DNA of 29,449 nt from an uncultured Bilophila sp. (GCA_902373525.1 CABKMN010000028.1:1-29449); one strand, 5' to 3'; numbered from the stretch's first letter, positions 1-7,717 are shown. Made by a program: numbers and translations. Notes: generated from the letters alone by a model not told the origin.

Positions 1-369
1 AACCGTTTCTACAGCCCCTTCATCAGCGGCATGCAGCGTCTGCCCAACGGCAACACCATGATCACCGAAGGTTCCCACGGCCGCATCTTCGAAGTGACCC
101 CGGAACACGAACTGGTGTGGGAATACGTGTGCCCCTACTGGGGATCGGCCCTGCCGATGAACATGGTGTACCGTTCCTACCGCCTGCCCTACGAATGGGT
201 GCCGCAGCTTGAAAAGCCCGTCGAATCGCCCATCGAGCGCCTCGACGTGACCACCTTCCGCGTACCCGGCGCCGCCGCTCCGGGCGTGAAGAGCGCCGTG
301 AAGATCAAGGAAGCCAAGGGCTATTTCGGCCTTTCCGCCATGTGCGTGGCCGCCGACATCGAAGAATAG
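1..369 (+). CDS. Arylsulfotransferase-like protein, C-terminal part (5' end outside window)
   Basis: The reading frame is open from the first base and ends at a TAG at 367-369, so only the last 122 residues are visible. The fragment has the pattern FYSPFISG..RLPNGNTMITEG..GRIFEVTP..ELVWEY, followed by VYRSYRLPYEWVPQ. This resembles the final beta-propeller blades of bacterial arylsulfotransferase (ASST)-family proteins, often periplasmic enzymes that move sulfate groups between phenolic compounds. The catalytic histidine and any signal peptide would lie upstream and cannot be seen. A terminator-like hairpin at 397-434 follows. A different propeller protein of the same superfamily is possible. 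The family call is from remembered sequence pattern only. Confidence 0.6.
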   Translation, partial: NRFYSPFISGMQRLPNGNTMITEGSHGRIFEVTPEHELVWEYVCPYWGSALPMNMVYRSYRLPYEWVPQLEKPVESPIERLDVTTFRVPGAAAPGVKSAVKIKEAKGYFGLSAMCVAADIEE

Positions 370-396
370 CCGTCACGGGATACGGTATGTGAACGC

Positions 397-434
397 GGTC
401 CGGATGAAGGCTCTTGCTTTCGTCCGGGCCGTTT
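397..434 (+). terminator. Intrinsic terminator after the arylsulfotransferase-like gene
   Basis: A 12-bp stem (397-408 with 419-430, two G-U pairs) has a 10-nt loop and is followed by GTTTT. It lies 28 nt after the stop codon and before the porin gene, so it probably separates the two transcripts. Confidence 0.55.
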
Positions 435-532
435 TCCGTATGGGCCGCCGCAAGGCGGAGAACCTTTCCGCTCCGTGCGGGCCGGTGCGCCCGGCAGGAC
501 GGAGCCCTGCCGAAAGAAAAAAGGGAGAGCGT

Positions 533-2026
533 ATGAAACGATTGTGTGCATGGTGTCTGGCCTTGGGGATGGCCTGCGGAACCGTGGCGACGGCGGAGGC
601 CGCCGACATCAGGGCGAAGGGCGTATGGGATTTTCTGGGCGAGTGGAGCAACGTCGCCCCCCGCAACGACAGGAACGACCGTTTCGGCGCCATGCAGCGT
701 CTGCGCACGCAGGTGGACGTCATTGCCTCGAAGGCGTTGAAGGGCGTGGTGTTCTTTGAAATCGGCAATACCGGCTGGGGGAACGCCGCCGAGGGCGGCG
801 CGCTGGGAACCGACGGCAAGATGGTTGAAATCCGTTACTCCTACATCGACTGGCAGGTCCCGGATACCGAACTGCGGGTGCGGATGGGGCTTCAGCCTAT
901 CCGTCTGCCCGGATTCGTGGCCCACAGTCCGGTGTTCGGGCACGACATGGCGGGCGTCACCGTGTCTCAGACATGGTCGGACGAGGTCGGCACCACGTTG
1001 TTCTGGGCGCGGCTCTACAACGACAACTTCGGCGGCTGGAAAGAGGACGGAAGCCCGGCCAACGGGGCGGCCCGCCATATCTCCGGCGACGCGATGGACA
1101 TGATCGGCCTCGTCGTCCCGGTGAACACGGAGGCCGTGAAGGTGTCGCCGTGGGGCATGTACGGCTTTCTGGGCACCCGGAGCCTGATGGGCAACATTCG
1201 GGGCAGCGAGCCCGCCACATGGGCTCCCCGCGCCGGGCTGTATCCCATCCTCGGCAGCGGGTACACGTTCGACTCCTTCCCCTTTCGCCGGAACACGGAC
1301 GAGCACGGCGACGGCTGGTGGCTGGGCGTGACCGGCGAATCCAAGTTCTTCTCTCCGCTTACGGTCGCGGCGGATTTCGCCTACGGCAGCGTGAGGCTTG
1401 GCGAGATTCCCGACTACGAAGGCTTTGAGGACGGCCCCGGCACCTTCAAGCTGGATCGTGCGGGCTGGTACGCGGCGCTGCGCGTGGAGTATGATCTCGG
1501 CTGGGGTACGCCCGGCGTCATCGCCTGGTACGGCAGCGGCGACGACGGCAACCCGTACAACGGCTCCGAACGCATGCCGCAGTACAATACGCCGTGGGCC
1601 GTCAGCGCCCTCGGCTTCGGCGGCGGATACAACGACATGGCGACGTGGAAAGTGCTGGGGCATAACCCCGGCGGCCTGTGGGGCGTGGTCGCGCACCTGA
1701 AGGACATGTCCTTCATGGACAAGCTGAAGCACACGCTGCGCGCCGGGTATTATCGGGGCACGAACAATTCCAACATGCCCAAGGCCGCGAACATGACCGC
1801 CTATCCCACCCGCGTGGACGGGCCGTTCGCCTACCTGACCACCAGCGACGACGCGTGGGAACTGAACGCGGACACGCGCTACAAGCTCTACGACAACCTC
1901 GAACTGGATTTGGAGGCCGGGTACGTCCGCCTCAATCTGGACGAAGGGACATGGGGCCGGAAGATCGTCGATGATACCGAAAAGAACTCCTACCGTTTCA
2001 GCATAGCGATGCGGTATACGTTCTAG
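533..2026 (+). CDS. Outer-membrane porin (Desulfovibrio-type homotrimeric porin)
   Basis: Encodes 497 residues. The ATG at 533 is chosen because AAGGGAGAG lies 6-7 nt upstream and the protein then starts with a clean signal peptide: MKRLCAWCLALGMACG, with predicted cleavage after AEA near residue 23. The mature part is rich in alternating aromatic/polar segments with Gly/Asp/Asn turns, and it ends in RYTF. A terminal aromatic residue is the usual signal for BAM-dependent outer-membrane insertion. Length and composition fit the general-diffusion porins that Desulfovibrionaceae carry in several copies. The gene has terminators on both sides, so it is probably monocistronic. Substrate preference cannot be read from the sequence. 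It lies beside the sulfonate cluster, but nothing shows co-regulation. Confidence 0.85.
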   Translation: MKRLCAWCLALGMACGTVATAEAADIRAKGVWDFLGEWSNVAPRNDRNDRFGAMQRLRTQVDVIASKALKGVVFFEIGNTGWGNAAEGGALGTDGKMVEIRYSYIDWQVPDTELRVRMGLQPIRLPGFVAHSPVFGHDMAGVTVSQTWSDEVGTTLFWARLYNDNFGGWKEDGSPANGAARHISGDAMDMIGLVVPVNTEAVKVSPWGMYGFLGTRSLMGNIRGSEPATWAPRAGLYPILGSGYTFDSFPFRRNTDEHGDGWWLGVTGESKFFSPLTVAADFAYGSVRLGEIPDYEGFEDGPGTFKLDRAGWYAALRVEYDLGWGTPGVIAWYGSGDDGNPYNGSERMPQYNTPWAVSALGFGGGYNDMATWKVLGHNPGGLWGVVAHLKDMSFMDKLKHTLRAGYYRGTNNSNMPKAANMTAYPTRVDGPFAYLTTSDDAWELNADTRYKLYDNLELDLEAGYVRLNLDEGTWGRKIVDDTEKNSYRFSIAMRYTF

Positions 2027-2047
2027 CCCGAATGCCATGACTAAACG

Positions 2048-2076
2048 AAAGGGAATCCGGAAGGGTTCCCTTTTTT
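2048..2076 (+). terminator. Intrinsic terminator after porin
   Basis: An 11-bp stem (2048-2058 with 2063-2073, one G-U pair) has a GGAA loop and runs into six T residues at 2071-2076. It lies 21 nt after the porin stop. Confidence 0.9.
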
Positions 2077-2138
2077 GTGTGGTAGGAAGAACTTCCGTCA
2101 AGGTGGGAGGTTCTTAGAAATGTTCTGTTTTTATATGG

Positions 2139-2160
2139 TCTAACGAATTGATTTGTTAGA
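2139..2160. promoter_or_regulatory. Operator-like inverted repeat upstream of a small ORF
   Basis: TCTAAC (2139-2144) and GTTAGA (2155-2160) are exact inverted arms around a 10-nt AT-rich spacer that is itself partly symmetric. The site follows a T-rich TATATG stretch and precedes a strong ribosome-binding site at about 2200-2210. No regulator can be assigned to it. Confidence 0.3.
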
Positions 2161-2217
2161 AAGAAGCTGCGGTCTGGCAACAGCAATCGAGGACAAATCG
2201 AAAGGAGGTGGCAAGGG

Positions 2218-2298
2218 ATGACGTCCAGAGTTCGGACCACGCAAATTGGAATTGCAAGTGTTATGGATACGTCATTTTGCAGTTACCAGATAATGTAG
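2218..2298 (+). CDS. Possible small ORF or 5' remnant of a gene (26 aa)
   Basis: An ATG at 2218 follows AAAGGAGGTGG, one of the best Shine-Dalgarno sequences in the window (about 8 nt spacing). It opens a 26-codon frame (starting MTSRVRTTQIG) that ends at TAG 2296-2298. No family is recognised. The next gene, on the other strand, ends only 5 nt further on. A strong RBS on such a short frame suggests either a small protein or the beginning of a gene whose remainder was lost when the neighbouring block arrived. Chance occurrence cannot be excluded. Confidence 0.3.
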   Translation: MTSRVRTTQIGIASVMDTSFCSYQIM

Positions 2299-2302
2299 AG
2301 GG

Positions 2303-2956
2303 TCACCGTTGTCCGAATCTCGCCATAGACTTTCCCGTATCTTGGTAGTGCAAGAATATTGCCTTTGCGGTCGCTGCGGGATCACGTGTATATGCGGCTT
2401 GGGCTATCGTCTCGTGCTGCCTGAAAAATTCCTGAGGAGTGAAGAGTTTGATTCTCTGATGATAGAGCAACGTATTGGAAATTGCCGCACAGGAGTCTTT
2501 TGTCATTTTTACTAATTTGTCGTTTTCGCAACGTTGGAGGAGCGTTTCGTGAAAAAGTTCTTCAAAATTCACAAGCTGTTTGATTCTTGAATCATTATAG
2601 ATACGCTGGTGCATGGCCTCCACAATCTGTTCAAGCCGGGCCATATCCGAATCCGTCCACAGTTCCAGAGAATACAATACCCCGGAAGACTCCAGAATCC
2701 CGGTGAGTGTATAGCTGTCTACAATATCTTTTGAGGAAAGAGAACGTACGAATTTCCCTTTCTGCGCTTCAGATACCACAATTCCTTCATAGCATAATTT
2801 TTGTAATGCTTCTCGTATGGGGGCACGGCTTACCCCTAAATAACTTGACAGTGTGGTTTCTTTTATTGGGCTTCCCGGAGGTAATTCTCCATCCATAATC
2901 TGCTTTTTAATGTATTCATAGATTTGATTGGAATATGTCGTTCTTTTGAAATGCAT
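2303..2956 (-). CDS. GntR-family (FCD-type) transcriptional regulator 1
   Basis: A 217-residue DNA-binding regulator. The winged helix-turn-helix covers about residues 5-70, with the typical GntR signature PGSPIKETTLSSYLGVSRAP and IREALQKL. The C-terminal all-alpha FCD effector domain keeps metal- or effector-binding positions E132, H136, H181 and H203, with Glu in place of the usual first Asp. The frame is open upstream to a TTG at 3067 inside the exporter gene, but ATG 2956 gives the normal FadR/FCD length. No strong RBS is seen at either start. It lies 76 bp downstream of the exporter gene on the same strand and is probably co-transcribed. Its region is AT-richer than the flanking core genes. 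The effector is unknown but is plausibly the sulfonate or a product. Confidence 0.85.
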   Translation of the reverse strand: MHFKRTTYSNQIYEYIKKQIMDGELPPGSPIKETTLSSYLGVSRAPIREALQKLCYEGIVVSEAQKGKFVRSLSSKDIVDSYTLTGILESSGVLYSLELWTDSDMARLEQIVEAMHQRIYNDSRIKQLVNFEELFHETLLQRCENDKLVKMTKDSCAAISNTLLYHQRIKLFTPQEFFRQHETIAQAAYTRDPAATAKAIFLHYQDTGKSMARFGQR

Positions 2957-2959
2957 GAG

Positions 2960-2975
2960 AATATTTCGGATATTT
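2960..2975. promoter_or_regulatory. Degenerate palindrome before GntR regulator 1
   Basis: AATATTTC-GG-ATATTT lies just before the chosen start codon. It resembles half-sites of the two strong palindromes at 7718-7743 and 11088-11113 but with shorter spacing. It may be a weak autoregulatory site or chance in AT-rich DNA. Confidence 0.2.
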
Positions 2976-3032
2976 GTTAAGATGTTTGCGTTGAAGTTGC
3001 CTATCCGTTTATGGTCTTCAGACGAGTACTGG

Positions 3033-3767
3033 TTAAATTGTCCTGTAAATGCAGACGAAACCGGCAAAGGCGATCATCAGTTTGAGGACAATCTTAAATT
3101 GTTTTTCAGGGATTTTTTGGGCGACGGGGATGCTCGCAAGAAGGCCTGCGATTGCCCCGGGAATACCGTATGCGACGGCCATCAGAGTGGACGAGGTGAA
3201 GAACCCTGCAAAGGCTTGGGCGATGCACGTGACGATGGCTATGGCAAGAAAGAACGCCCCCAGCGTTCCGCGAGTGGTTTCCTTGTCCCAGCCGACCATG
3301 AGGGCATAAATGACCACGGGAGGGCCGCTGAAGCTGATGGCTGCGTTCGCAAAACCGGACCCGAAGCCCGCGAGCAGGCCGGATGGCAGGGATTCCCTAT
3401 GCCGACCGGATGGGATGTACAGGTATTGCCAGAGCATATAGACGAGCAACAGGCTGCCGAGACCCGCCTGCAACCATGTCCCCGGAACGAATTTGAGCAC
3501 CCATACTCCGGCCAGTACTCCGGGAAGGCAGCCAAGCAGCATCGGCCATACTGAAGCCATACGACAGCTGCGGCGATACATCCATGCCACATAACCGGCC
3601 ACAATGCAGGTGACAAGGCAGCTGGAAGGGACCGCTTCGCTCATATCCATAAAACCGGCGACGATGGGAAGGGCGACCATTGCCGCACCCATTCCGCTCA
3701 CGCCGTTGACGAATCCGCCAAGGAACCAGGCCAGGGAAACGATCAAGATAGTCATATCGAGCGTCAT
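3033..3767 (-). CDS. TauE/SafE-family (DUF81) membrane exporter, probable sulfite/sulfoacetate-type exporter
   Basis: A 244-residue integral inner-membrane protein with about eight hydrophobic segments. It shows the family's two-fold pattern: GGFVNGVSGMGAAMVALP near the N-terminus and GFGSGFANAAISFSGPPVV in the second half. TauE/SafE proteins export sulfur oxyanions or sulfonated products, and members are repeatedly found beside desulfonating enzymes such as cysteate sulfo-lyase. The ATG at 3767 has GGAAGG about 10 nt upstream. It sits 281 bp downstream of the cuyA-type gene, beyond a strong hairpin, so it may have its own promoter or receive read-through. A role as sulfite exporter is inferred from context. 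Other anions, or uptake rather than export, are possible. Confidence 0.75.
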   Translation of the reverse strand: MTLDMTILIVSLAWFLGGFVNGVSGMGAAMVALPIVAGFMDMSEAVPSSCLVTCIVAGYVAWMYRRSCRMASVWPMLLGCLPGVLAGVWVLKFVPGTWLQAGLGSLLLVYMLWQYLYIPSGRHRESLPSGLLAGFGSGFANAAISFSGPPVVIYALMVGWDKETTRGTLGAFFLAIAIVTCIAQAFAGFFTSSTLMAVAYGIPGAIAGLLASIPVAQKIPEKQFKIVLKLMIAFAGFVCIYRTI

Positions 3768-4048
3768 AATGGCGGCCTTCCTTTCTTTTTAAGGCACGTT
3801 AAGGGAATAGCCGGTGAAGTCCGTCAGGGGCAAACGTCCGTATAAGGGACCTTGCTGGCTATCCGTAGCATTGAGGAGTGGTCCCTTTTGAAAATGTCCC
3901 CTTGTGAATGCCAGAGGCCTTTCGCTGCATCCTCGGCTCAAAGCCTGTGCCTTCCGCCTGATAGGTTGCGCGGCCCGCACTTCCAAGGCATGGCGCGCTG
4001 CTGGCGTGATGGGGCGGCAAGGCGCCGCCCCATCACGCCAACGGATGA
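3768..4048. other. 281-bp non-coding interval between cuyA-type and exporter genes with folded elements
   Basis: Besides the hairpin at 4003-4039, the interval holds an 8-bp stem, AAGGGACC (3844-3851) with GGTCCCTT (3880-3887). It encloses a smaller GCTA/TAGC stem. On the minus strand it would lie in the leader of the exporter mRNA. It does not match a riboswitch class I recognise. A 65-codon minus frame here (3789-3986) has no protein-like features. Confidence 0.3.
4003..4039 (-). terminator. Strong hairpin downstream of the cuyA-type gene
   Basis: A perfect 16-bp GC-rich stem (4003-4018 with 4024-4039) has a 5-nt loop and begins 9 nt after the cuyA-type stop. There is no T-run on either side, so it may be a Rho-assisted end, a partial terminator or an mRNA 3'-end stabiliser rather than a classic intrinsic terminator. 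Confidence 0.6.
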
Positions 4049-5050
4049 TTAGGACCGGAAGGTGTCAAGATAGGCGAACAGGGCGGGCGAACCGCCCGTA
4101 TGGAGGAAGAGCACGTTGGAGCCCTCGGGGAAGTAATCCTTGCGGACGAGATCGATCAGTCCGGCCATGGCCTTGCCGGAATAAACGGGATCAAGCAGGA
4201 TGCTTTCGGTGCGAGCCAGCAGTCTGACCGCTTCCACCATGCCGTCCGTGGGCAGGGAATAGCCGGGGCCGACATAGTCGTCAAAGGCGACCACGGTTTC
4301 GGTGGGCATGGTCACGCCGGTTCCGATATAATCGAGCGTTTCCTGCGCCAATTTGAGCACGGCGGCCTGCTGGACTTCTTTCTTGCGGTTCACGCCGATG
4401 CCGGTTACGGGGATGCCCGCATTGTTGCCGATCATCCCGGCAATGATTCCCGCATGGGTCCCGGCGCTGCCGCTGGGAACGACCATGTGATCGATACGCA
4501 ATCCGGTTTCAAAAAGCTGGCGGAGGACTTCTTCCGCACAGGAAACATAGCCCAGCGCACCGATCTTGTTGGATGCGCCGCCGGGGATGACGTAGGGTTT
4601 TTTGCCTTCGGCGCGCAACGTGTCGGCGAGCTTCTGCATTTCACCCATCATGTCGGAGCCGCCGGGAACTACGGAAATCGACTTCACGCCAAGCAGTTGG
4701 AACAGGAAATTGTTTCCGGACGCTTCGGGTTTGTAGCTCCCCTTGACCCGTTCTTCCAGAATAAGGTGGCAGTCCAGCCCTTCCTTGACGGCCCAAGCCA
4801 GCGTGAGGCGGCAGTGGTTCGACTGTACGGCTCCGCAGGTAATGATGGTGTCCGCCCCCTGCCGCAGCGCATCCGCCATGCAGAAGTCGAGCTTGCGCGT
4901 CTTGTTGCCCCCAGCCGTTCCGGGAAGCATGTCGTCGCGCTTGATGAAGATGTTGACCTTTCCGCCGAGAGCCTGAGAGAAACGGGGGAGGGCTTCAAGA
5001 GGTGTGGGGACCTGCACATAGCCGCGACGGGGAAATTGGGCGAGATTCAT
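4049..5050 (-). CDS. cuyA: L-cysteate sulfo-lyase-like PLP enzyme (D-cysteine desulfhydrase family)
   Basis: A 333-residue, fold-type II PLP enzyme of the ACC deaminase/D-cysteine desulfhydrase family. It starts MNLAQFPRR, close to known CuyA proteins, then IKRDD, and GGNKTRKL with K50 as the expected Schiff-base lysine. GAVQSNHCR and the phosphate-binding PSGSAGTHAG follow, and the C-terminal region carries HTGGSPALF. CuyA converts L-cysteate to pyruvate, ammonium and sulfite in the cytoplasm. Family members also include D-cysteine desulfhydrase and ACC deaminase, and motifs alone do not fully separate them. The sulfonate reading is favoured by the adjacent HpsN-like dehydrogenase, TauE-type exporter and TRAP transporter. 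GGAG lies 7 nt before the ATG. It is the third gene of the dehydrogenase operon, 46 nt after the aminotransferase. Confidence 0.75.
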   Translation of the reverse strand: MNLAQFPRRGYVQVPTPLEALPRFSQALGGKVNIFIKRDDMLPGTAGGNKTRKLDFCMADALRQGADTIITCGAVQSNHCRLTLAWAVKEGLDCHLILEERVKGSYKPEASGNNFLFQLLGVKSISVVPGGSDMMGEMQKLADTLRAEGKKPYVIPGGASNKIGALGYVSCAEEVLRQLFETGLRIDHMVVPSGSAGTHAGIIAGMIGNNAGIPVTGIGVNRKKEVQQAAVLKLAQETLDYIGTGVTMPTETVVAFDDYVGPGYSLPTDGMVEAVRLLARTESILLDPVYSGKAMAGLIDLVRKDYFPEGSNVLFLHTGGSPALFAYLDTFRS

Positions 5051-5096
5051 GATTTCTCCATATAGTTTAAATGATTATTCTGGATTGATGGGGTAG

Positions 5097-6299
5097 CTAT
5101 GCCTTGTCCAGCCCCATGTCGCTGATGACCTCGGAGATGATTTCCACAATCAGCGTGCAGTCATCCTTTGTGAAGGTCAGGGGGAGGCGCATGTCGCACA
5201 TGGTGGCGAGGACTTTCTTGGTCTTCGGAAGGTAGGGAAGGTTTTCAAAATACTGCCAGCTATCATAAGAGCTGGTGAATCCGGCGGGTTCCTTGTTTCC
5301 GAACCACTTGATCTGGACGCCGCGCTTTCCCGTTTCCATGAGGAAGGTTTCGATTTGCTCATAGGAAGCGTTGCCCAAATTGAATTGGATGGAGCTTCCC
5401 ACATAGTATTCAAGAGGCTTGCGGGGCGGGCAACTGACGCCGGGGATGGCCTTCAGCAGGGCTTCCGTGTGCCGGTACAGTTCATTCCAGCGGGCGCACT
5501 GGATATCCAGGCGTTCAAGCTGAGGCAGGAGCAGGGCGGCCCTGAGGTTGTCCATCCGGGAACTGTAATTGGGGGTGAGCTTCTTTATCTTTTCAAACGA
5601 TTCGATTCCGGGGCGGGAGGTGTGGGCCGAGAAAAGCATATAGGAACCGGAATACATGATGGCACGCGCGATCACCTCGGGATCGTCGGTGACGAGCAGT
5701 CCGCCTTCCCCGGAGTTCATGTGCTTGTAGGTCTGTGTGCTGAAGCAGGCGGCATGCCCGAAGCTGCCGCTTTTTTTGCCGTTCCAGTTGGCTCCCATCG
5801 TATGGGCGCAATCTTCCAGAAGGATGAGATTGTGCTTGCGGCAAATCTCCATCACCTTGTCCATGTCGGCCATGTGCCCGCGCATATGGGAAAGGAGCAG
5901 ATACCGGGCTCCCGTCCGGGTGGCCTTGGCGTCCAGATCGGCGAGATCGATGGTGTAGTCGTCCTCTATTTCGACGAGTTCGATCCGCGCTCCGGCGTTT
6001 TGGATAGCTCCGGGAACAGGTGCCAGGGTGTAGGCATTGCAGAGAACGGTATCTCCCGGCTGGACGCCGAGACTCTTCAGCGCGATGTACAGGGCGCTGC
6101 CGCAGGAGGCGCAGGCAAGACAATACTTGGAACCTATATAGGCCGCGAATGCCTCTTCAAGTTCGGCGGCATAGCCTTTTTCGCCCTTCATGGTGTTGTA
6201 GCGGTGAAGCCTGCCTGTGGACAGTACGCCCAGAGCCTTGTCGATGCCTTCTTGAGGAATGGGTTCCTGAAGCGTGAAGTCCTTGTTGAATGTCAACAT
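5097..6299 (-). CDS. DegT/DnrJ/EryC1/StrS-family PLP aminotransferase
   Basis: A 400-residue fold-type I aminotransferase. Visible family signatures are ASCGSALYIAL (about 64-74), LLEDCAH with the PLP-contacting D163, and TYKHMNSGEGG with the expected Schiff-base lysine K192. All catalytic landmarks are intact and length is normal. DegT-type enzymes usually aminate keto-sugars, so one between a dehydrogenase and a cysteate sulfo-lyase is unusual. Inferred roles are transamination of a C3 keto- or aldehyde-sulfonate to cysteinolate or cysteate, or the reverse reaction coupled to amino-group recycling. GGAG lies about 9 nt before ATG 6299. It is 75 nt downstream of the dehydrogenase gene, with a hairpin (6326-6359) between them. 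The true substrate cannot be read from sequence. Confidence 0.8.
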   Translation of the reverse strand: MLTFNKDFTLQEPIPQEGIDKALGVLSTGRLHRYNTMKGEKGYAAELEEAFAAYIGSKYCLACASCGSALYIALKSLGVQPGDTVLCNAYTLAPVPGAIQNAGARIELVEIEDDYTIDLADLDAKATRTGARYLLLSHMRGHMADMDKVMEICRKHNLILLEDCAHTMGANWNGKKSGSFGHAACFSTQTYKHMNSGEGGLLVTDDPEVIARAIMYSGSYMLFSAHTSRPGIESFEKIKKLTPNYSSRMDNLRAALLLPQLERLDIQCARWNELYRHTEALLKAIPGVSCPPRKPLEYYVGSSIQFNLGNASYEQIETFLMETGKRGVQIKWFGNKEPAGFTSSYDSWQYFENLPYLPKTKKVLATMCDMRLPLTFTKDDCTLIVEIISEVISDMGLDKA

Positions 6300-6325
6300 A
6301 GCGTTACTCCATGGGGAAATTGTTT

Positions 6326-6359
6326 TCCGGAGAGACGCAGAGGAGGACGCCTCTCCGGA
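6326..6359 (-). other. Intercistronic hairpin between dehydrogenase and aminotransferase genes
   Basis: TCCGGAGAG (6326-6334) pairs with CTCTCCGGA (6351-6359) around a 16-nt loop. No T-run follows on the minus strand. It is more likely a processing or stability element that sets relative expression within the operon than a full terminator. Confidence 0.4.
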
Positions 6360-6374
6360 TGTGGGGGGGGAGGC

Positions 6375-7685
6375 TCAGTACTTGGGATGCTGGTACACTG
6401 TAAAATCCCATTCCTGTTCCGGGAAGAATTTGCGCAGTCGCCAGTCGCAGGCTCTGGCGTGCCCTTCCATACCTTCTACGCGGGAGAGGCGTGATGCCAC
6501 AGGGCCGATGACGGCGTTGGCGGCTTCGTCAATGTGCTGATAGGTGCATATCTTCAAAAACTTGTGCACATTGAGCCCACCGCTGTAATGTGCCGCCTTC
6601 TTGGTGGGGAGGATATGGTTCGTACCGGAACACTTGTCGCCATGGGGTACGGTACTGCCTTCGCCAAGGAAGAGGGAACCGTAGGAGGTCAGGCGAGCGA
6701 GCCACCAGTCCATATCACGGGCGATGACCTGCACATGTTCCGCGGCATATTGGTCGCTGGCCTTGGCAAGTTCCTCACGATCGGGGCAATAGATGATTTC
6801 GCCGTAATCGTTCCAGGCCGTCAGCGGCACGTCGGGGTTGGGCATGTCCGCGCACAGCTTGGGGATGAGCCGCAGCACCTCTTCGCCCAGTTCTTTTGAA
6901 GTCGTAAACAGCCAGACCGGGGAGTTATACCCATGCTCCGCCTGTGATACCAAGTCGACGGCCACGGTCATGGGATCGGCGCTGTCGTCGGCAATGACTG
7001 CGGATTCCGTGGGACCGGCGAATACGTCGATGCCGCATTGCCCGGAGCCGCAGAGGAGGGCTTTGGCTTCGGCCACATAGGCGTTCCCGGGGCCGACGAT
7101 GATGTTCGCGGGCTTTCCGGTGAACAGGCCATAAGCCATAGTGGCGATTGCCTGAACGCCTCCCATTTCAAGAATGATGTCCGCGCCCGCGATGTCCATG
7201 GCGTAGCATACGGCGGGGTCGATGCTTTCGCCGCGCGGCGGGGAAGCCACGATGACCGTGGAGACGCCGGCCGCCTTGGCGGTTGCCACGCTCATGATGG
7301 CGGAACAGGCATGGGCAAACCGGCCGCCGGGGACGTAGCAGCCCGCAACAGACATGGGAATGACCTTCTGGCCGAGTACGATGCCCGGGGTCACTTCGGT
7401 TTCAAAGTCATGGAGGCTTTCCCGTTGCGCCTTGGCAAAGTTCGAAACCTGCCTATGGGCGAACTGGATATCCCGTTTGACGCTTTCCGGGACCGAATTG
7501 ATGAGGCGTTGCCGTTTTTCCGGAGACAGGATGAAGTCGGCATCCCATTTATCGAATTTATGCGCCAGTTCGCGTACGATCGGCTCTCCCCCGTCTCGGA
7601 TTTCCTGAAGCATGGCTGCGACGGCTTCCCGGGCTTCCTGACTATTGGCTTCAGTGGTTTTGACTGCTTTCTTGAGCCATTCCAT
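6375..7685 (-). CDS. hpsN: HpsN-like (sulfopropanediol/histidinol dehydrogenase family) NAD-dependent dehydrogenase
   Basis: A 436-residue member of the histidinol dehydrogenase family. Landmarks are GCYVPGGR (115-122), GPGNAYV (198-204), zinc ligands Q248 and H251 in SQAEHG, D350 in HGDKCSGTNH and H409 near the C-terminus, and the catalytic pair E316-H317. Segments such as DWWLARLTSYGSLFLGE and HYSGGLNVHKFLK match the HpsN-type subfamily better than true HisD. HpsN oxidises 2,3-dihydroxypropane-1-sulfonate to sulfolactate in two NAD-linked steps, whereas HisD does the same to the amino-alcohol histidinol. The gene is remote from hisB and hisA at the right end and heads a sulfonate-type operon. 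An amino-alcohol sulfonate (cysteinolate) is therefore a reasonable alternative substrate. A good GGAG precedes ATG 7685, and a palindromic operator lies 33-58 bp upstream. Confidence 0.75.
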   Translation of the reverse strand: MEWLKKAVKTTEANSQEAREAVAAMLQEIRDGGEPIVRELAHKFDKWDADFILSPEKRQRLINSVPESVKRDIQFAHRQVSNFAKAQRESLHDFETEVTPGIVLGQKVIPMSVAGCYVPGGRFAHACSAIMSVATAKAAGVSTVIVASPPRGESIDPAVCYAMDIAGADIILEMGGVQAIATMAYGLFTGKPANIIVGPGNAYVAEAKALLCGSGQCGIDVFAGPTESAVIADDSADPMTVAVDLVSQAEHGYNSPVWLFTTSKELGEEVLRLIPKLCADMPNPDVPLTAWNDYGEIIYCPDREELAKASDQYAAEHVQVIARDMDWWLARLTSYGSLFLGEGSTVPHGDKCSGTNHILPTKKAAHYSGGLNVHKFLKICTYQHIDEAANAVIGPVASRLSRVEGMEGHARACDWRLRKFFPEQEWDFTVYQHPKY

Positions 7686-7717
7686 AGTGGTTCTCCTTGA
7701 TGGGATTTTTATATTCC

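Noticed and set aside
305..2101. 598-codon open frame on the minus strand over the porin gene
   Set aside because: It is the antisense shadow of a clear porin with signal peptide, RBS and C-terminal aromatic; the translation is His/Arg/Pro/Val-rich without domains, a GC-bias effect.
3789..3986. 65-codon minus-strand frame between the cuyA-type and exporter genes
   Set aside because: No RBS, no recognisable sequence, and it overlaps RNA stem structures.
4049..5050. Reading the PLP lyase as ACC deaminase or D-cysteine desulfhydrase
   Set aside because: Same family and not excluded by motifs alone, but the CuyA-like N-terminus and sulfonate-type neighbours favour cysteate sulfo-lyase.
6375..7685. 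Reading the dehydrogenase as the biosynthetic histidinol dehydrogenase HisD
   Set aside because: Family residues are shared, but subfamily segments look HpsN-like, it is not with the his genes at the right end, and it heads a transport/desulfonation cluster.
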